DNA of 64,000 bases from Holosporaceae bacterium (GTDB lineage: Bacteria > Pseudomonadota > Alphaproteobacteria > UBA3830), in assembly GCA_031288795.1 (NCBI GenBank), contig JAITQS010000058.1, positions 23,831 to 87,830 on the forward strand, written 5' to 3'. Positions 29,778-39,201 of this stretch are shown here, in pieces. The position numbers were made by a program, and so were the translations under genes. The notes under the pieces were generated by a model that did no database searches, was not told where the DNA came from, and saw nothing but the letters and a program-made list of their open reading frames with translations. Each line of letters starts with the position of its first letter. The first letter of the stretch is position 1.

Positions 29778-32700
29778 ACATTCGAAATAATTTTTTCCAC
29801 AGTAATGGTTTCGTCCGCCAGTATTTTTCGAAGCGCTGCCATATATTCGTCTCGAAAAATATTTATGGTTTTTTCTCGAAAAAGATCTCGACAATATTCA
29901 ATGGTCACATCCAAACGCCCATTATTTTCTAGGATGTTGACCTCCATATCAAAATTGCAAAATTCGTTGTGAAAGGGCAGAAAATCGATGGTAAATTCAT
30001 CATTTTTGCAACTGAACTTTGGCGTATTTTGCACCAAAAACGCCACCCGATAGGGCAGTACCTCGGGAAAATTTTGCAAATTTCTCGTGACTTCCTCCGG
30101 TGGAATATGCGAATGCCGCTGCGCTTCCAGCACTGTGTTTTTTATCCGCGTCAAAAACGTAGCGAATTTTTCATGGAGATCTATTTGCGAGCGTATTGCC
30201 AGCATATTGGAAAAATATCCCACAATGTTTTCTATTTTTCCGCTGGATCTATTGGCGATTGCGGAACCGACAACTATGTCTTTTTGGCCGGAATATTTGC
30301 TCATTAATAGCTTGAAAACACCCAAAAGCATCATGTATACGGTTATTCGCTGATGGTCTGAAAATTCTCTTATTTTTATGTAGGTGTCGGCGTCTATTGA
30401 AAAATAAATCATAGCGCCGTTGTGGGATTCCAGGTTGTCACGCTCGGAATCGTAGTTCAGTTCTAATAGCGGAATAGCGCGCAGTTGTTTTTCCCAATAA
30501 AGCTGCTGTTTTTTTCGACCATCCGTGGCGCTCCATTTTAATTCTGCCTCCACAAAATCAACATATTCGAAATCCAATGGCGGAGGGATGTAATCTTCAT
30601 TTTCTTCCAAAGCGCCATAGCAATCGAAGAGGCTTTTTAGGAAAACTCCCAGGGACCAATGGTCGAAAATTATGTGATGCATATTAAATAGGATCACGAA
30701 TTCCGTTGATGATTTCTTAAAAATGATTACCTGCAGTGCCGTAATTTGCAAATCAAAAAAACCGCTAATGACATTGCGTATTTCGTGATTGATTTTTGTC
30801 TGAGCGTCATCGACGGCGGAGAAATCCATTTCCCGGATTCGCTGATGATTATTTTTAAGATATTTCTGCCGATAATCACCATTTTTTTCATAAAATATCA
30901 TGCCCAGCTCTTTTTGCTGATCGATAATCAATTCCAGACTTTTTTTAAATAATTCGACCCTAAAGTTCCCCTCCAGCTGAAGACAAAAATATACATTTTC
31001 GCGGGGAGCTTTTTGAATATTTTGTGCTTCTTCCCCTAAGATTTCGTTTTGCAAATGGGACAACGGGAATTCATTTTCGTAATTGAATTTTGATTTAGTT
31101 TGTTTATCCAGAAAAGCGGCAAATGAATTTTTTTCATCATTCGGTTGGGGAGAATCGATTTTTTTTAGGATGTCATCGACGGTATCTGCGAATAAAACAT
31201 CAGCGATTGACAATTCTATTCCCAAGTATAATCGGAACTGGGAAATTATGCGGGTAGCCGAAAGGGAATCCAGACCGATGCTATTAATTTTTGTGTCTTT
31301 TGCCACGGGATCTGTGATTTTTCCAATGGAGGCTATAATTTTTATTATTTTTGTTAGGTGGTCATCGTCTGGAGATATGTGAATTTCGGTTTCTCTCTGG
31401 TCGAAATCATATTTATATAGAATTTTCAATTGTCCGGTAGCGTACAAGCGCTTGCACTCGTGACGCTGCAATTTTCCTACGCTGGTTTTGGGAATGGCGT
31501 TTGGTTCGAGCATGAGCACCGTATGGGGAGATATTCCGATGGCGGCTAATATTTTATTACGCATTGTCAGAGCCATCTGCTCTCCTTCTTTTGGAGTGAT
31601 GGACTGCGCAATTTCGATGGCCGCCACCAAGCGTTCTTCTCCACCGACAACCAGGGCAAAGCTCAGGTAGTTATCGGACAGTCGTGGATCCTCCTGGGGC
31701 AAGCATGCATCGACGTCGTTGAAGTGTATATTTTTTCCTCTTATGATCACGAAATCCTTTAGGCGACCGCAGACAAATAGGTTATTGTGGTCATCGAAAA
31801 ACCCCAAATCTCCACTGCAAAAATATTTTTTGGGATCTCCCTCGATTTTTCCATTAAATGCAGAATTGAGTTCTTCGTTTATGTATCCGCCGGTGATTCC
31901 CGGTGAGTCTATATAGATTTCGCCCACTTCGTAGGGGGCGCAGGGGATTGATCCACCGGACAACGATTCTACGATTTTTATTGTGCATCCGGGCAGAGGC
32001 ACACCGCAGCTGGCGACGGGACCGTCGAAAAAATTATGCGCACCTTTTTTGGGCTGCGTTGGAGGCGATAGCTCAGCACTAATACCTCCGGCCACGGCGG
32101 CTACGCACTCCGTCATGCCGTAGAAACTGCGAAAAGTACGGGCGGAAAAACCATATTTTTCAAACGTATTTATGAAATTTTTTAGGGTTGAATCTTTTAT
32201 AATCTGGGATGCATTGAAGGCCACTTTCCAGGAAGACAGATCCAAATTTTGTAGATCCTGGGGGTGAGCGAGTTCTACACATAAATCGTAGGCAAAATTC
32301 GGTGCTCCCGTGAGTGTTCCCCCATATTTATGCATTGTTTTTAGCCAACCAAGGGGATATTTCACAAACGATTCCGGCGGCATTAGCACTCCCATTGCTC
32401 CCACAAACAGGCTTTGCACCATCAAGACATTCAATCCGGCCGTATGATACAATGGCAACCAGCTTACAATCGTGGAATCTTCGCGGGCATCCATTGAGTC
32501 GCGAATTATTTGGGCATGATTATATAAGCTTTTATGCAATAATTTTATTCCCTTGGGCATGCCGGTCGATCCGGAAGTGTAGCTCAGGTAGGCGATGTCT
32601 TCTGGAGCTACTTCCGAGCAGCAATAGAAGTGGTCGCCGGGACAAAAATCGTCAAGACAAATAATCTTTGACGACATTTTTTTTGTTGGGAAGAAATCAT

Positions 32701-33070
32701 GTGCTAAGTCAACTATGTTTTTCGTTGTTATGATGGAAGATGTCGCCGAATCCGCCATAATTCCGGTCAAATTTTCCCAAAACCTACGATTATGCGGTTC
32801 TGGTTTCGAAAGAATTGGACAAACTCCACACAATAGGCAGCCGTAAAATGCCTTCAGCAGACTCAGGTCGGAATTTAATAGTAAAACTACATTTTCCCCT
32901 CGTTTAAAATTATTTTTATGCAAGAAATAGGAAAACGAAGAGGTCTCCCGAAATAAATTTTCATAGGATATGCGTTCTACTTCTTCGGCAGATTCGTTCA
33001 ATCCGATGTATGCGATTTTTTTTTCCAGGCTTCTGTTTTTTAATGTATCCAAAATAGTTTTGTTATTCAT
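29774..33070 (-). CDS. Fatty acyl-AMP ligase - acyl/peptidyl carrier protein - condensation domain enzyme
   Basis: YLSYTSGSTGMPKGIKL, FAAL-like GAPNFAYDLC and LDLSSWKVAFNAS; carrier GLDSLSATR; condensation MHHIIFDHWS (HHxxxD). Confidence 0.88.
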   Translation of the reverse strand: MNNKTILDTLKNRSLEKKIAYIGLNESAEEVERISYENLFRETSSFSYFLHKNNFKRGENVVLLLNSDLSLLKAFYGCLLCGVCPILSKPEPHNRRFWENLTGIMADSATSSIITTKNIVDLAHDFFPTKKMSSKIICLDDFCPGDHFYCCSEVAPEDIAYLSYTSGSTGMPKGIKLLHKSLYNHAQIIRDSMDAREDSTIVSWLPLYHTAGLNVLMVQSLFVGAMGVLMPPESFVKYPLGWLKTMHKYGGTLTGAPNFAYDLCVELAHPQDLQNLDLSSWKVAFNASQIIKDSTLKNFINTFEKYGFSARTFRSFYGMTECVAAVAGGISAELSPPTQPKKGAHNFFDGPVASCGVPLPGCTIKIVESLSGGSIPCAPYEVGEIYIDSPGITGGYINEELNSAFNGKIEGDPKKYFCSGDLGFFDDHNNLFVCGRLKDFVIIRGKNIHFNDVDACLPQEDPRLSDNYLSFALVVGGEERLVAAIEIAQSITPKEGEQMALTMRNKILAAIGISPHTVLMLEPNAIPKTSVGKLQRHECKRLYATGQLKILYKYDFDQRETEIHISPDDDHLTKIIKIIASIGKITDPVAKDTKINSIGLDSLSATRIISQFRLYLGIELSIADVLFADTVDDILKKIDSPQPNDEKNSFAAFLDKQTKSKFNYENEFPLSHLQNEILGEEAQNIQKAPRENVYFCLQLEGNFRVELFKKSLELIIDQQKELGMIFYEKNGDYRQKYLKNNHQRIREMDFSAVDDAQTKINHEIRNVISGFFDLQITALQVIIFKKSSTEFVILFNMHHIIFDHWSLGVFLKSLFDCYGALEENEDYIPPPLDFEYVDFVEAELKWSATDGRKKQQLYWEKQLRAIPLLELNYDSERDNLESHNGAMIYFSIDADTYIKIREFSDHQRITVYMMLLGVFKLLMSKYSGQKDIVVGSAIANRSSGKIENIVGYFSNMLAIRSQIDLHEKFATFLTRIKNTVLEAQRHSHIPPEEVTRNLQNFPEVLPYRVAFLVQNTPKFSCKNDEFTIDFLPFHNEFCNFDMEVNILENNGRLDVTIEYCRDLFREKTINIFRDEYMAALRKILADETITVEKIISNV

Positions 33071-33960
33071 TAATCACCTATATTTATTACACCAACAGAG
33101 GCGGTGCCCCATTTTTTTTTAAATGCGACTAGGCTATCATAATGCGATATACCCATGTCAAAAACATTTTTATGATCAGCGATGCTATTTTTTATGGCCT
33201 GCCACAGCACCATATAATTGGGGCAACAGCTTCTATAGTTTAAGTCGGTACCATTTAGATAATAGAATACTTCGTTTTCTCCTTGTATAAAAACAGAAAT
33301 ACAAACCAGCAAATTGTTCAGGTATCCGCCCCAAAAATGACATATATTTGAAGCATACATTCTTTGAAAAAATAAAAAATCTGTACAATAGGGGGACCCA
33401 ACTCTTTTTTGAGTGGAAGTCAGCAAGTAGTGAGCCCATGATAAATCCGTCTCCGCAATTAACTTCACGGTTACGTTATTTTTTTGTGCTTTTCTAATGC
33501 TATTTCTTGCATTTCCGCTAATTACATTTCGGAACATATGGTCGCTGTCCTGTGCCAGCCGTATGATATTAGTTTGCGAACTACGTCCCAACATTTTACC
33601 AGATTTATAGGCGAGAAGGTCGCTGGGATAGGCAACAATTCTGCGGCATTTTCTCTGGAGATCGTCGCTTATTAATTGCACCATATCATCGAGGTAATTC
33701 AAGGATTCCGGTGCGCCAAAAACAGGTAATGGTCCTCCGTATCCAATAAACCCCACCTGATAGAGGAAGTCGTCGTATATGTAGCAGGGAATCAAAAAGC
33801 TTCCTTCGGGTGTTTTTGCCAAATATCTCACGAACCTTAGGGAAAACGATTTTTCCACCATGCTAACCCATTTCTGCTGCAAAAAAACGGAGGAAACATT
33901 GGATGTTTTTCTAGCTTCTTCCCATTCGTCAATATTTATTTTTTTTATAGTAGTTTTCAT
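33070..33960 (-). CDS. FemAB/BioF2-like GNAT acyltransferase
   Basis: FLQQKWVSMVEKSF, NARNSIRKAQKNNVTVKLI, YYLNGTD, FDMGISHYDSLVAFKKKWG. Confidence 0.8.
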   Translation of the reverse strand: MKTTIKKINIDEWEEARKTSNVSSVFLQQKWVSMVEKSFSLRFVRYLAKTPEGSFLIPCYIYDDFLYQVGFIGYGGPLPVFGAPESLNYLDDMVQLISDDLQRKCRRIVAYPSDLLAYKSGKMLGRSSQTNIIRLAQDSDHMFRNVISGNARNSIRKAQKNNVTVKLIAETDLSWAHYLLTSTQKRVGSPYCTDFLFFQRMYASNICHFWGGYLNNLLVCISVFIQGENEVFYYLNGTDLNYRSCCPNYMVLWQAIKNSIADHKNVFDMGISHYDSLVAFKKKWGTASVGVINIGD

Positions 33961-35095
33961 ATTTTTTCAATGCCTCTATAAGTTGTTGGACATCCTGATG
34001 ATATCTACTAAACGGAAGAATCAATATATTTTTGCGGATGTTTTCGGCAATACTATTCGCAGGAGCATCAAAATTTTTTGGATAATACCAGGTAGTTTCT
34101 ATTCCTAATTCACTAAGTTTTTTTCCAACAGAATATCTTTTGCCTTCGAGATGTAGAGCAAAAATTGACGGAATTGCTTCCATTTCCACATATCTTAAAC
34201 TGGAATGTCCAAAGATATTTTTCAAACATTTTTCTAGACTATAATAATTTTTCTCCTGCTGTTTTTCGTCGATCATGCGGGACAAATTTTCATAAGCCTT
34301 TGCTGCATTTTTTTCAGAAATCATCTGATATTTTCTAGTAAATTTATTCAGCACAGATTGTTGAAATTCGTGATTTAAAAAGTCATAGCGATCCTGAAAA
34401 AATTTGCTTTCGCAGATGAAATCGCTGAAAAAATCGCCGGAGATTATATTCATTAAATTTTGGGTAAAGTTTTTTCCGAAGAAGATTAATGCACCGCCTC
34501 CGCTACTTTGGGATGGTTTAGAATGTCCAAATGAGAGCGCATAAGATACGTAATCGCATTTAATTATTTTATTTTTATCAAACATTGCGTCGTAGGTTTG
34601 GCAGACATCAATCAAACAATATTTTTTTTGGTTAGCAATTTTTTCCACGAAGCTATCAAAATTTTTATGGACAAACAAATGGGGAATAATAAAAAAATTG
34701 CATTCCTGTTCTAGACATTGCCTATGACTATTTTCATTGAAACATAATTTTTCGTCCAGGGAATAAAAACGATAGGTAATGTTGTTCATACGCAGTAGCA
34801 GCAGCACTCGATTACAGAAGAAATCTGGTACTGCGGCTACGATTTTTTCATTTTTCGCGGCGGCTTTTAGGGCGGCCACGATGGCTTCTGTTCCAGATTC
34901 GAAAAAGCATATATTTTTCTGGAGGACGTTCAATTTTTTTTTCAAAAAAAAACTCAAAAGTTTCCGGGGGTTATTGATATTTTCTTGGAGCAGGGTATCC
35001 GTAGGAGGATGCAACATTGGATACAAACAAACCTTATATTCGTTTGGTTTGGGTATAAAAAATGAATTACATTTGCTTTCGTTATCGGGATCCAT
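33929..35095 (-). CDS. DegT/DnrJ/EryC1/StrS-like PLP aminotransferase
   Basis: FESGTEAIVAALKAA, LIDVCQTYDAMF, SYALSFGHSKPSQSSGGGALIFF. Confidence 0.75.
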   Translation of the reverse strand: MDPDNESKCNSFFIPKPNEYKVCLYPMLHPPTDTLLQENINNPRKLLSFFLKKKLNVLQKNICFFESGTEAIVAALKAAAKNEKIVAAVPDFFCNRVLLLLRMNNITYRFYSLDEKLCFNENSHRQCLEQECNFFIIPHLFVHKNFDSFVEKIANQKKYCLIDVCQTYDAMFDKNKIIKCDYVSYALSFGHSKPSQSSGGGALIFFGKNFTQNLMNIISGDFFSDFICESKFFQDRYDFLNHEFQQSVLNKFTRKYQMISEKNAAKAYENLSRMIDEKQQEKNYYSLEKCLKNIFGHSSLRYVEMEAIPSIFALHLEGKRYSVGKKLSELGIETTWYYPKNFDAPANSIAENIRKNILILPFSRYHQDVQQLIEALKKYENYYKKNKY

Positions 35096-36153
35096 TATTT
35101 TGTTTTTGTTTTTTTAAATGTGGAAAGACTGGGGTCTTCGCTTATCATTTCTTCGGCAATTTGCACACTATTTAGGGCGGCTCCTTTTCTTATATTATCG
35201 GAGGCGATCCAGTATAGGAGTCCATTTTTTACCGTTGGATCTTTTCTAATTCTACTAACAAAGACGGCGTCTTCGTTTTGGATATCGATGGGGGTAGCGA
35301 AGGCTCCGGCTTCTTCTCTTCGATCTATGGTGAGAATTCCATCGAAATTTTCAAAGACGTCGTAGACATTTTCTTCCGTTATGGGCTTACTAAATTCGCA
35401 GGCAACGGACATGCAATGGCCAACGAAAACCGGAACTCTCACGCATGTGACCGCCACTCGTATATCCGACTTTAGAACTTTGCAGACCTCAAATGAGATT
35501 TTTTCTTCTTCTTCGCTGGTGCCGGAACTCGATATATTTCCTATTGCCGGAATGACATTATAGGCTATCTGCTTGGGGAAAACATGCACACTTGGCGAAG
35601 ATGCGGATATTATGCTGCGACTTTGGTCATATAATTCATCTATGGCTTTTTTGCCGGCTCCGGAGACCGACTGATATGTGGAAACAACTGCTCTTTTGAG
35701 AGGAGCTATTTCTCCCAGGGCTTTTAATGTCATGCTCAGGGGTACTGCCACGCAGTTGGGAGTGGAAACAATCCCCAGCGCTGCTCCTTTTCGCAGTACT
35801 TTGGCGTTGACTTCGGGAACTATCAGTGGAACCTTGGGATTCAACCTAAAATAGGATGACTTATCTATGATCACACAACCATTATCCGTTACGTCTTCGG
35901 CATATTTCCTCGAGACGGCACTTCCGGCGCAGAAAAAAACGAGTTGTATAGTGGAAAAATCTACGTCGGAAAAACGTTGGACATGTAGGCTTTTGCTTTT
36001 GTATGATACTTCTTTCCCCACTGATCTTTCCGATGCAATTGCCACAATGTTAGCTACGGGAAAATTTCTTTCGGCAAGAATTTGCAAAGTTTTCATTCCG
36101 GTATTCCCTGTGGCACCAACAACCGCTACGTTGTACTCTTTAGCGTATTTCAT
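35095..36153 (-). CDS. asd: Aspartate-semialdehyde dehydrogenase
   Basis: VAVVGATGNTGMKTLQILAER, STPNCVAVPLSMTLKAL, STYQSVSGAGKKAIDEL; start at MKYAKEYN. Confidence 0.92.
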   Translation of the reverse strand: MKYAKEYNVAVVGATGNTGMKTLQILAERNFPVANIVAIASERSVGKEVSYKSKSLHVQRFSDVDFSTIQLVFFCAGSAVSRKYAEDVTDNGCVIIDKSSYFRLNPKVPLIVPEVNAKVLRKGAALGIVSTPNCVAVPLSMTLKALGEIAPLKRAVVSTYQSVSGAGKKAIDELYDQSRSIISASSPSVHVFPKQIAYNVIPAIGNISSSGTSEEEEKISFEVCKVLKSDIRVAVTCVRVPVFVGHCMSVACEFSKPITEENVYDVFENFDGILTIDRREEAGAFATPIDIQNEDAVFVSRIRKDPTVKNGLLYWIASDNIRKGAALNSVQIAEEMISEDPSLSTFKKTKTK

Positions 36154-36277
36154 TACCATATCCTTACAATAAAATAATATCTGATTAGTTATTGTAGAAC
36201 CTAATCGTCATTAACTCAAAGAAAAAATGAAACCCAAAGGGATGAAAGTTTATAAATTGTAGATATCGAGTATTTTA

Positions 36278-36355
36278 GAGACTGTTGCATAATGGACCAG
36301 GATGGGGCTTTTGTGTAAAATAGCACCAATGTGACCGTTGCATATGCGAGAAAAG
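36278..36355. repeat. Dispersed repeat copy GAGACTGTTGCATAATGG plus GACCGTTGCATATGCGAGAAAAG
   Basis: Second half matches the reverse complement of 26273-26291 (GACCGTTGCATTGCGAGAAAA). Confidence 0.5.
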
Positions 36356-36382
36356 TCCTTCTCCATTGGCACAAACATTTCT

Positions 36383-37792
36383 CTAGGTCAAAATTTTGTC
36401 CTTCGAAAACTGATAACTGGAAAAAATTTTTTCAACTCCCCGGACAGCGGTTTTTTCCACCAGAAGCGTTATGATGTCTCCCGTAACCATGTGGGGATTT
36501 TTTTCCGCCAATATTAGGGAGCAATCGTTTTTTTTAACCCCGGGAAAATTATCCCTGGAGAGAAAAATCGGCAAGATCCTATTTTCCACAGCAATGGATA
36601 ACACTCCTTTTCCCAGGCATGCACATAATTCCGTCACCGGCGCCTCCACGATGACCCAGTTGGCGTTATTTTTCAAAGCAGTTACGGAGATAATATTTTC
36701 TTTCTTGATGCTACGCAGAATGGTTTCAATGCTGATGGCGCTGGAATTAATGACAAAACAGCCGGCACTTAGGGGCAACAGCAGATCGTATTTATAATTT
36801 TTGGCCAACGTTAGTACCCTCTTTACACCGATTTTTTTCAAAAAAAGTGAAGCTAAAACATTTGTTTTTTCCCTTGGGGTGGATACTATGGCCACATCTG
36901 TTTCGCAGCTAATTTCCCGGAGAAGCTCATAATTCAGATAACTTCCGCAGCTGGCGGTGACGGTGGGAAAATTTTGCGCGATTTTTTCGGCAGATTCCAT
37001 TGATTCTTCCAGCAGCCTTACGGCAATCTCTGATTTTTTTTCTTCCATTATTTTCAACAGCAACAGACCGATGGAATTGCCGCCGACTATCAGCATATTT
37101 CGAAGATTTGTTTGCTCATAACCAAATAATTTCAAGACTTCGTTTTTATGTTTTCGGGCGACGGCCAGATAGATTTCATCATTTTCCAGCAACATATCGT
37201 CCATTTGGGGAAAGAAAGTATTTCCGTTTCGGGTTATGGTAAGAACGGAGGCATCAAAATCGACTATGCCGCGGAAATGTCTGAAGGGAGTATTCAGAAC
37301 TTCTGCACCTGAAGGGCATTTTAGTCCGATTATCAGAGAATTTTTCAAATTTATCACGTCGAAGGCACCGTTTACCTCGGCTATATTGCAGACGGCATGG
37401 GCTATTTCCAACTCCGGCTGAATTATTACATCCAGGGAAAAATTTTCCCGGAGAAACTGCGGAGAAATATCATTTTGCAAAAAAGCTTGAGATCGTAGGC
37501 GCGCGATTTTGATTTGCGCATCAAGCAGAGATCCCATCAATTTACAAGCGATGACGTTTTGCTCATCGTTGGGCATTGTGGCGATCACGTAGTCGGCATT
37601 TTCGGCATTGGCCTTTTTCAGGATTTCCAAACTTATGGCGTCGCCGACGATTACATTGATGCCGGAAAATTCTTTTATTTGGGCGGCAACTTCCGGAGAT
37701 TTCTCTATTACTATTATTTCCTCTCCCTGATGGGATAGGTAGTTCGCAATACCTTGTCCGACTTCTCCTGCTCCTAGCACCAATATTTTCAT
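36383..37792 (-). CDS. trkA: Trk potassium uptake protein TrkA
   Basis: ILVLGAGEVGQGIANYLSHQGEEIIVIEKS, two RCK domains. Confidence 0.92.
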   Translation of the reverse strand: MKILVLGAGEVGQGIANYLSHQGEEIIVIEKSPEVAAQIKEFSGINVIVGDAISLEILKKANAENADYVIATMPNDEQNVIACKLMGSLLDAQIKIARLRSQAFLQNDISPQFLRENFSLDVIIQPELEIAHAVCNIAEVNGAFDVINLKNSLIIGLKCPSGAEVLNTPFRHFRGIVDFDASVLTITRNGNTFFPQMDDMLLENDEIYLAVARKHKNEVLKLFGYEQTNLRNMLIVGGNSIGLLLLKIMEEKKSEIAVRLLEESMESAEKIAQNFPTVTASCGSYLNYELLREISCETDVAIVSTPREKTNVLASLFLKKIGVKRVLTLAKNYKYDLLLPLSAGCFVINSSAISIETILRSIKKENIISVTALKNNANWVIVEAPVTELCACLGKGVLSIAVENRILPIFLSRDNFPGVKKNDCSLILAEKNPHMVTGDIITLLVEKTAVRGVEKIFSSYQFSKDKILT

Positions 37793-37799
37793 TTTATTT

Positions 37800-39185
37800 T
37801 CATTTTATTTTTTTTATTTTCGAACGATTTTCCAGGTGCAGTGCTTTCATTTTTCTATGGAGTGCTGAGCGTTCCATACCAATGAAATTCGCCGTTTGGG
37901 ATATATTTCCGGAAAATCGTTCCACCTGTGCCTGCAGATAATCGTATTCAAAATTTTCCTTCGCTTCCTTTAGGGGAAGTGTTATAAATTTTGCGATGTT
38001 CAGAGAATTGAATTTATCTTTGGTGCTATTGGTCAATTCCGGAGGCAAAACCCCTTCATCCATATAGATACCGTCGGAATCACGGGCATTTATGAGGCTG
38101 CTTTCCACCACATTTTTTATTTGATGTATATTGCCAGGCCAGCTATAGGATTGCAAAATGACCAGGGCATTTTCCGTAAATTTTTTGGATGGCAGTCCGA
38201 AAAAACGCTCGGATTTCGACAAATAGTAGTCGATGATGGGAATTATGTCTTCCTTTCGATTTTTTAGGGCTGGAATTATTATTTCGGAAATTTTCAAGCG
38301 GTAGAACAATTCCAGACTGAATAAATCATTTTCTATGGCCGCGCGCATATTTTCGCCGGTGGCGCTACAGATCACCCGGGTATCCGAATAGACGCTGCGA
38401 TTACCGCAAAAATATTTTTCTTCCAGCAGAAATGACAACAATCTTCGCTGTAATTCTTTTGGTAATTTATTAATTTCCTCCAGGAAGATGGTACCTCCGT
38501 TTGCTCTTTCCAATCGTCCGTAGGATTTTTCTGTTCCCAAAAGATCATTGGCGAAATTTTCTGGATTATCGGAATTGCAATTTACGTACACAAAATTATA
38601 TTCTTTTCTGGTGGATTTTTTATGAATATTGTAGGCCACGACGTCCGCTTCCATACCGGCGGGACTATCGATAAACACGCGGCTATTGGAGGCGGCAATT
38701 TTTTCTATGGTGGACCTAATGGAACAGGCAAACGGCGAGACGCCAACGGCAAATATTTCGGAATGCAGTCGGTTGTTTTTTAAATATAGATTTTCCCGTT
38801 TTAATTTATACATTTCGATGGCTCTTTGACAAGTTATCAATAATCTATCAATCACGAAGGGTTTTTCTATAAAATCAAACGCGCCATTTTGGATAACATG
38901 TACGGCGGCATCTATGGTTCCGTGTCCGGATATAATTATTACGGGAATTTCGTCGTTTATTTTTTTTATTTTTCCGAGGATTTTTATACCGGCGGATTCT
39001 TCTTCTCCTATCCACAAGTCGAGAAAGACCACATCGGGCACGTGTTTTTTCATTTGGGCAAACGCCTCCTGTTCGTTGGATGCGACCGATGTCATATATC
39101 CTTCATCGGCCAAGACGTCGGCCATTAATTTACGCACTTCCGGATCATCGTCCACAATTAACACGCTATGGTTTTCACTATTCAT
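37800..39185 (-). CDS. ntrX: NtrX-like response regulator with degenerate AAA+ domain
   Basis: receiver LIVDDDPEVRKLMADVLADEGY, DLWIGEEESAGIKIL; Fis-type HTH; follows ntrY. Confidence 0.88.
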   Translation of the reverse strand: MNSENHSVLIVDDDPEVRKLMADVLADEGYMTSVASNEQEAFAQMKKHVPDVVFLDLWIGEEESAGIKILGKIKKINDEIPVIIISGHGTIDAAVHVIQNGAFDFIEKPFVIDRLLITCQRAIEMYKLKRENLYLKNNRLHSEIFAVGVSPFACSIRSTIEKIAASNSRVFIDSPAGMEADVVAYNIHKKSTRKEYNFVYVNCNSDNPENFANDLLGTEKSYGRLERANGGTIFLEEINKLPKELQRRLLSFLLEEKYFCGNRSVYSDTRVICSATGENMRAAIENDLFSLELFYRLKISEIIIPALKNRKEDIIPIIDYYLSKSERFFGLPSKKFTENALVILQSYSWPGNIHQIKNVVESSLINARDSDGIYMDEGVLPPELTNSTKDKFNSLNIAKFITLPLKEAKENFEYDYLQAQVERFSGNISQTANFIGMERSALHRKMKALHLENRSKIKKIK

Positions 39186-39201
39186 GATACTTTTCCCATG
39201 A

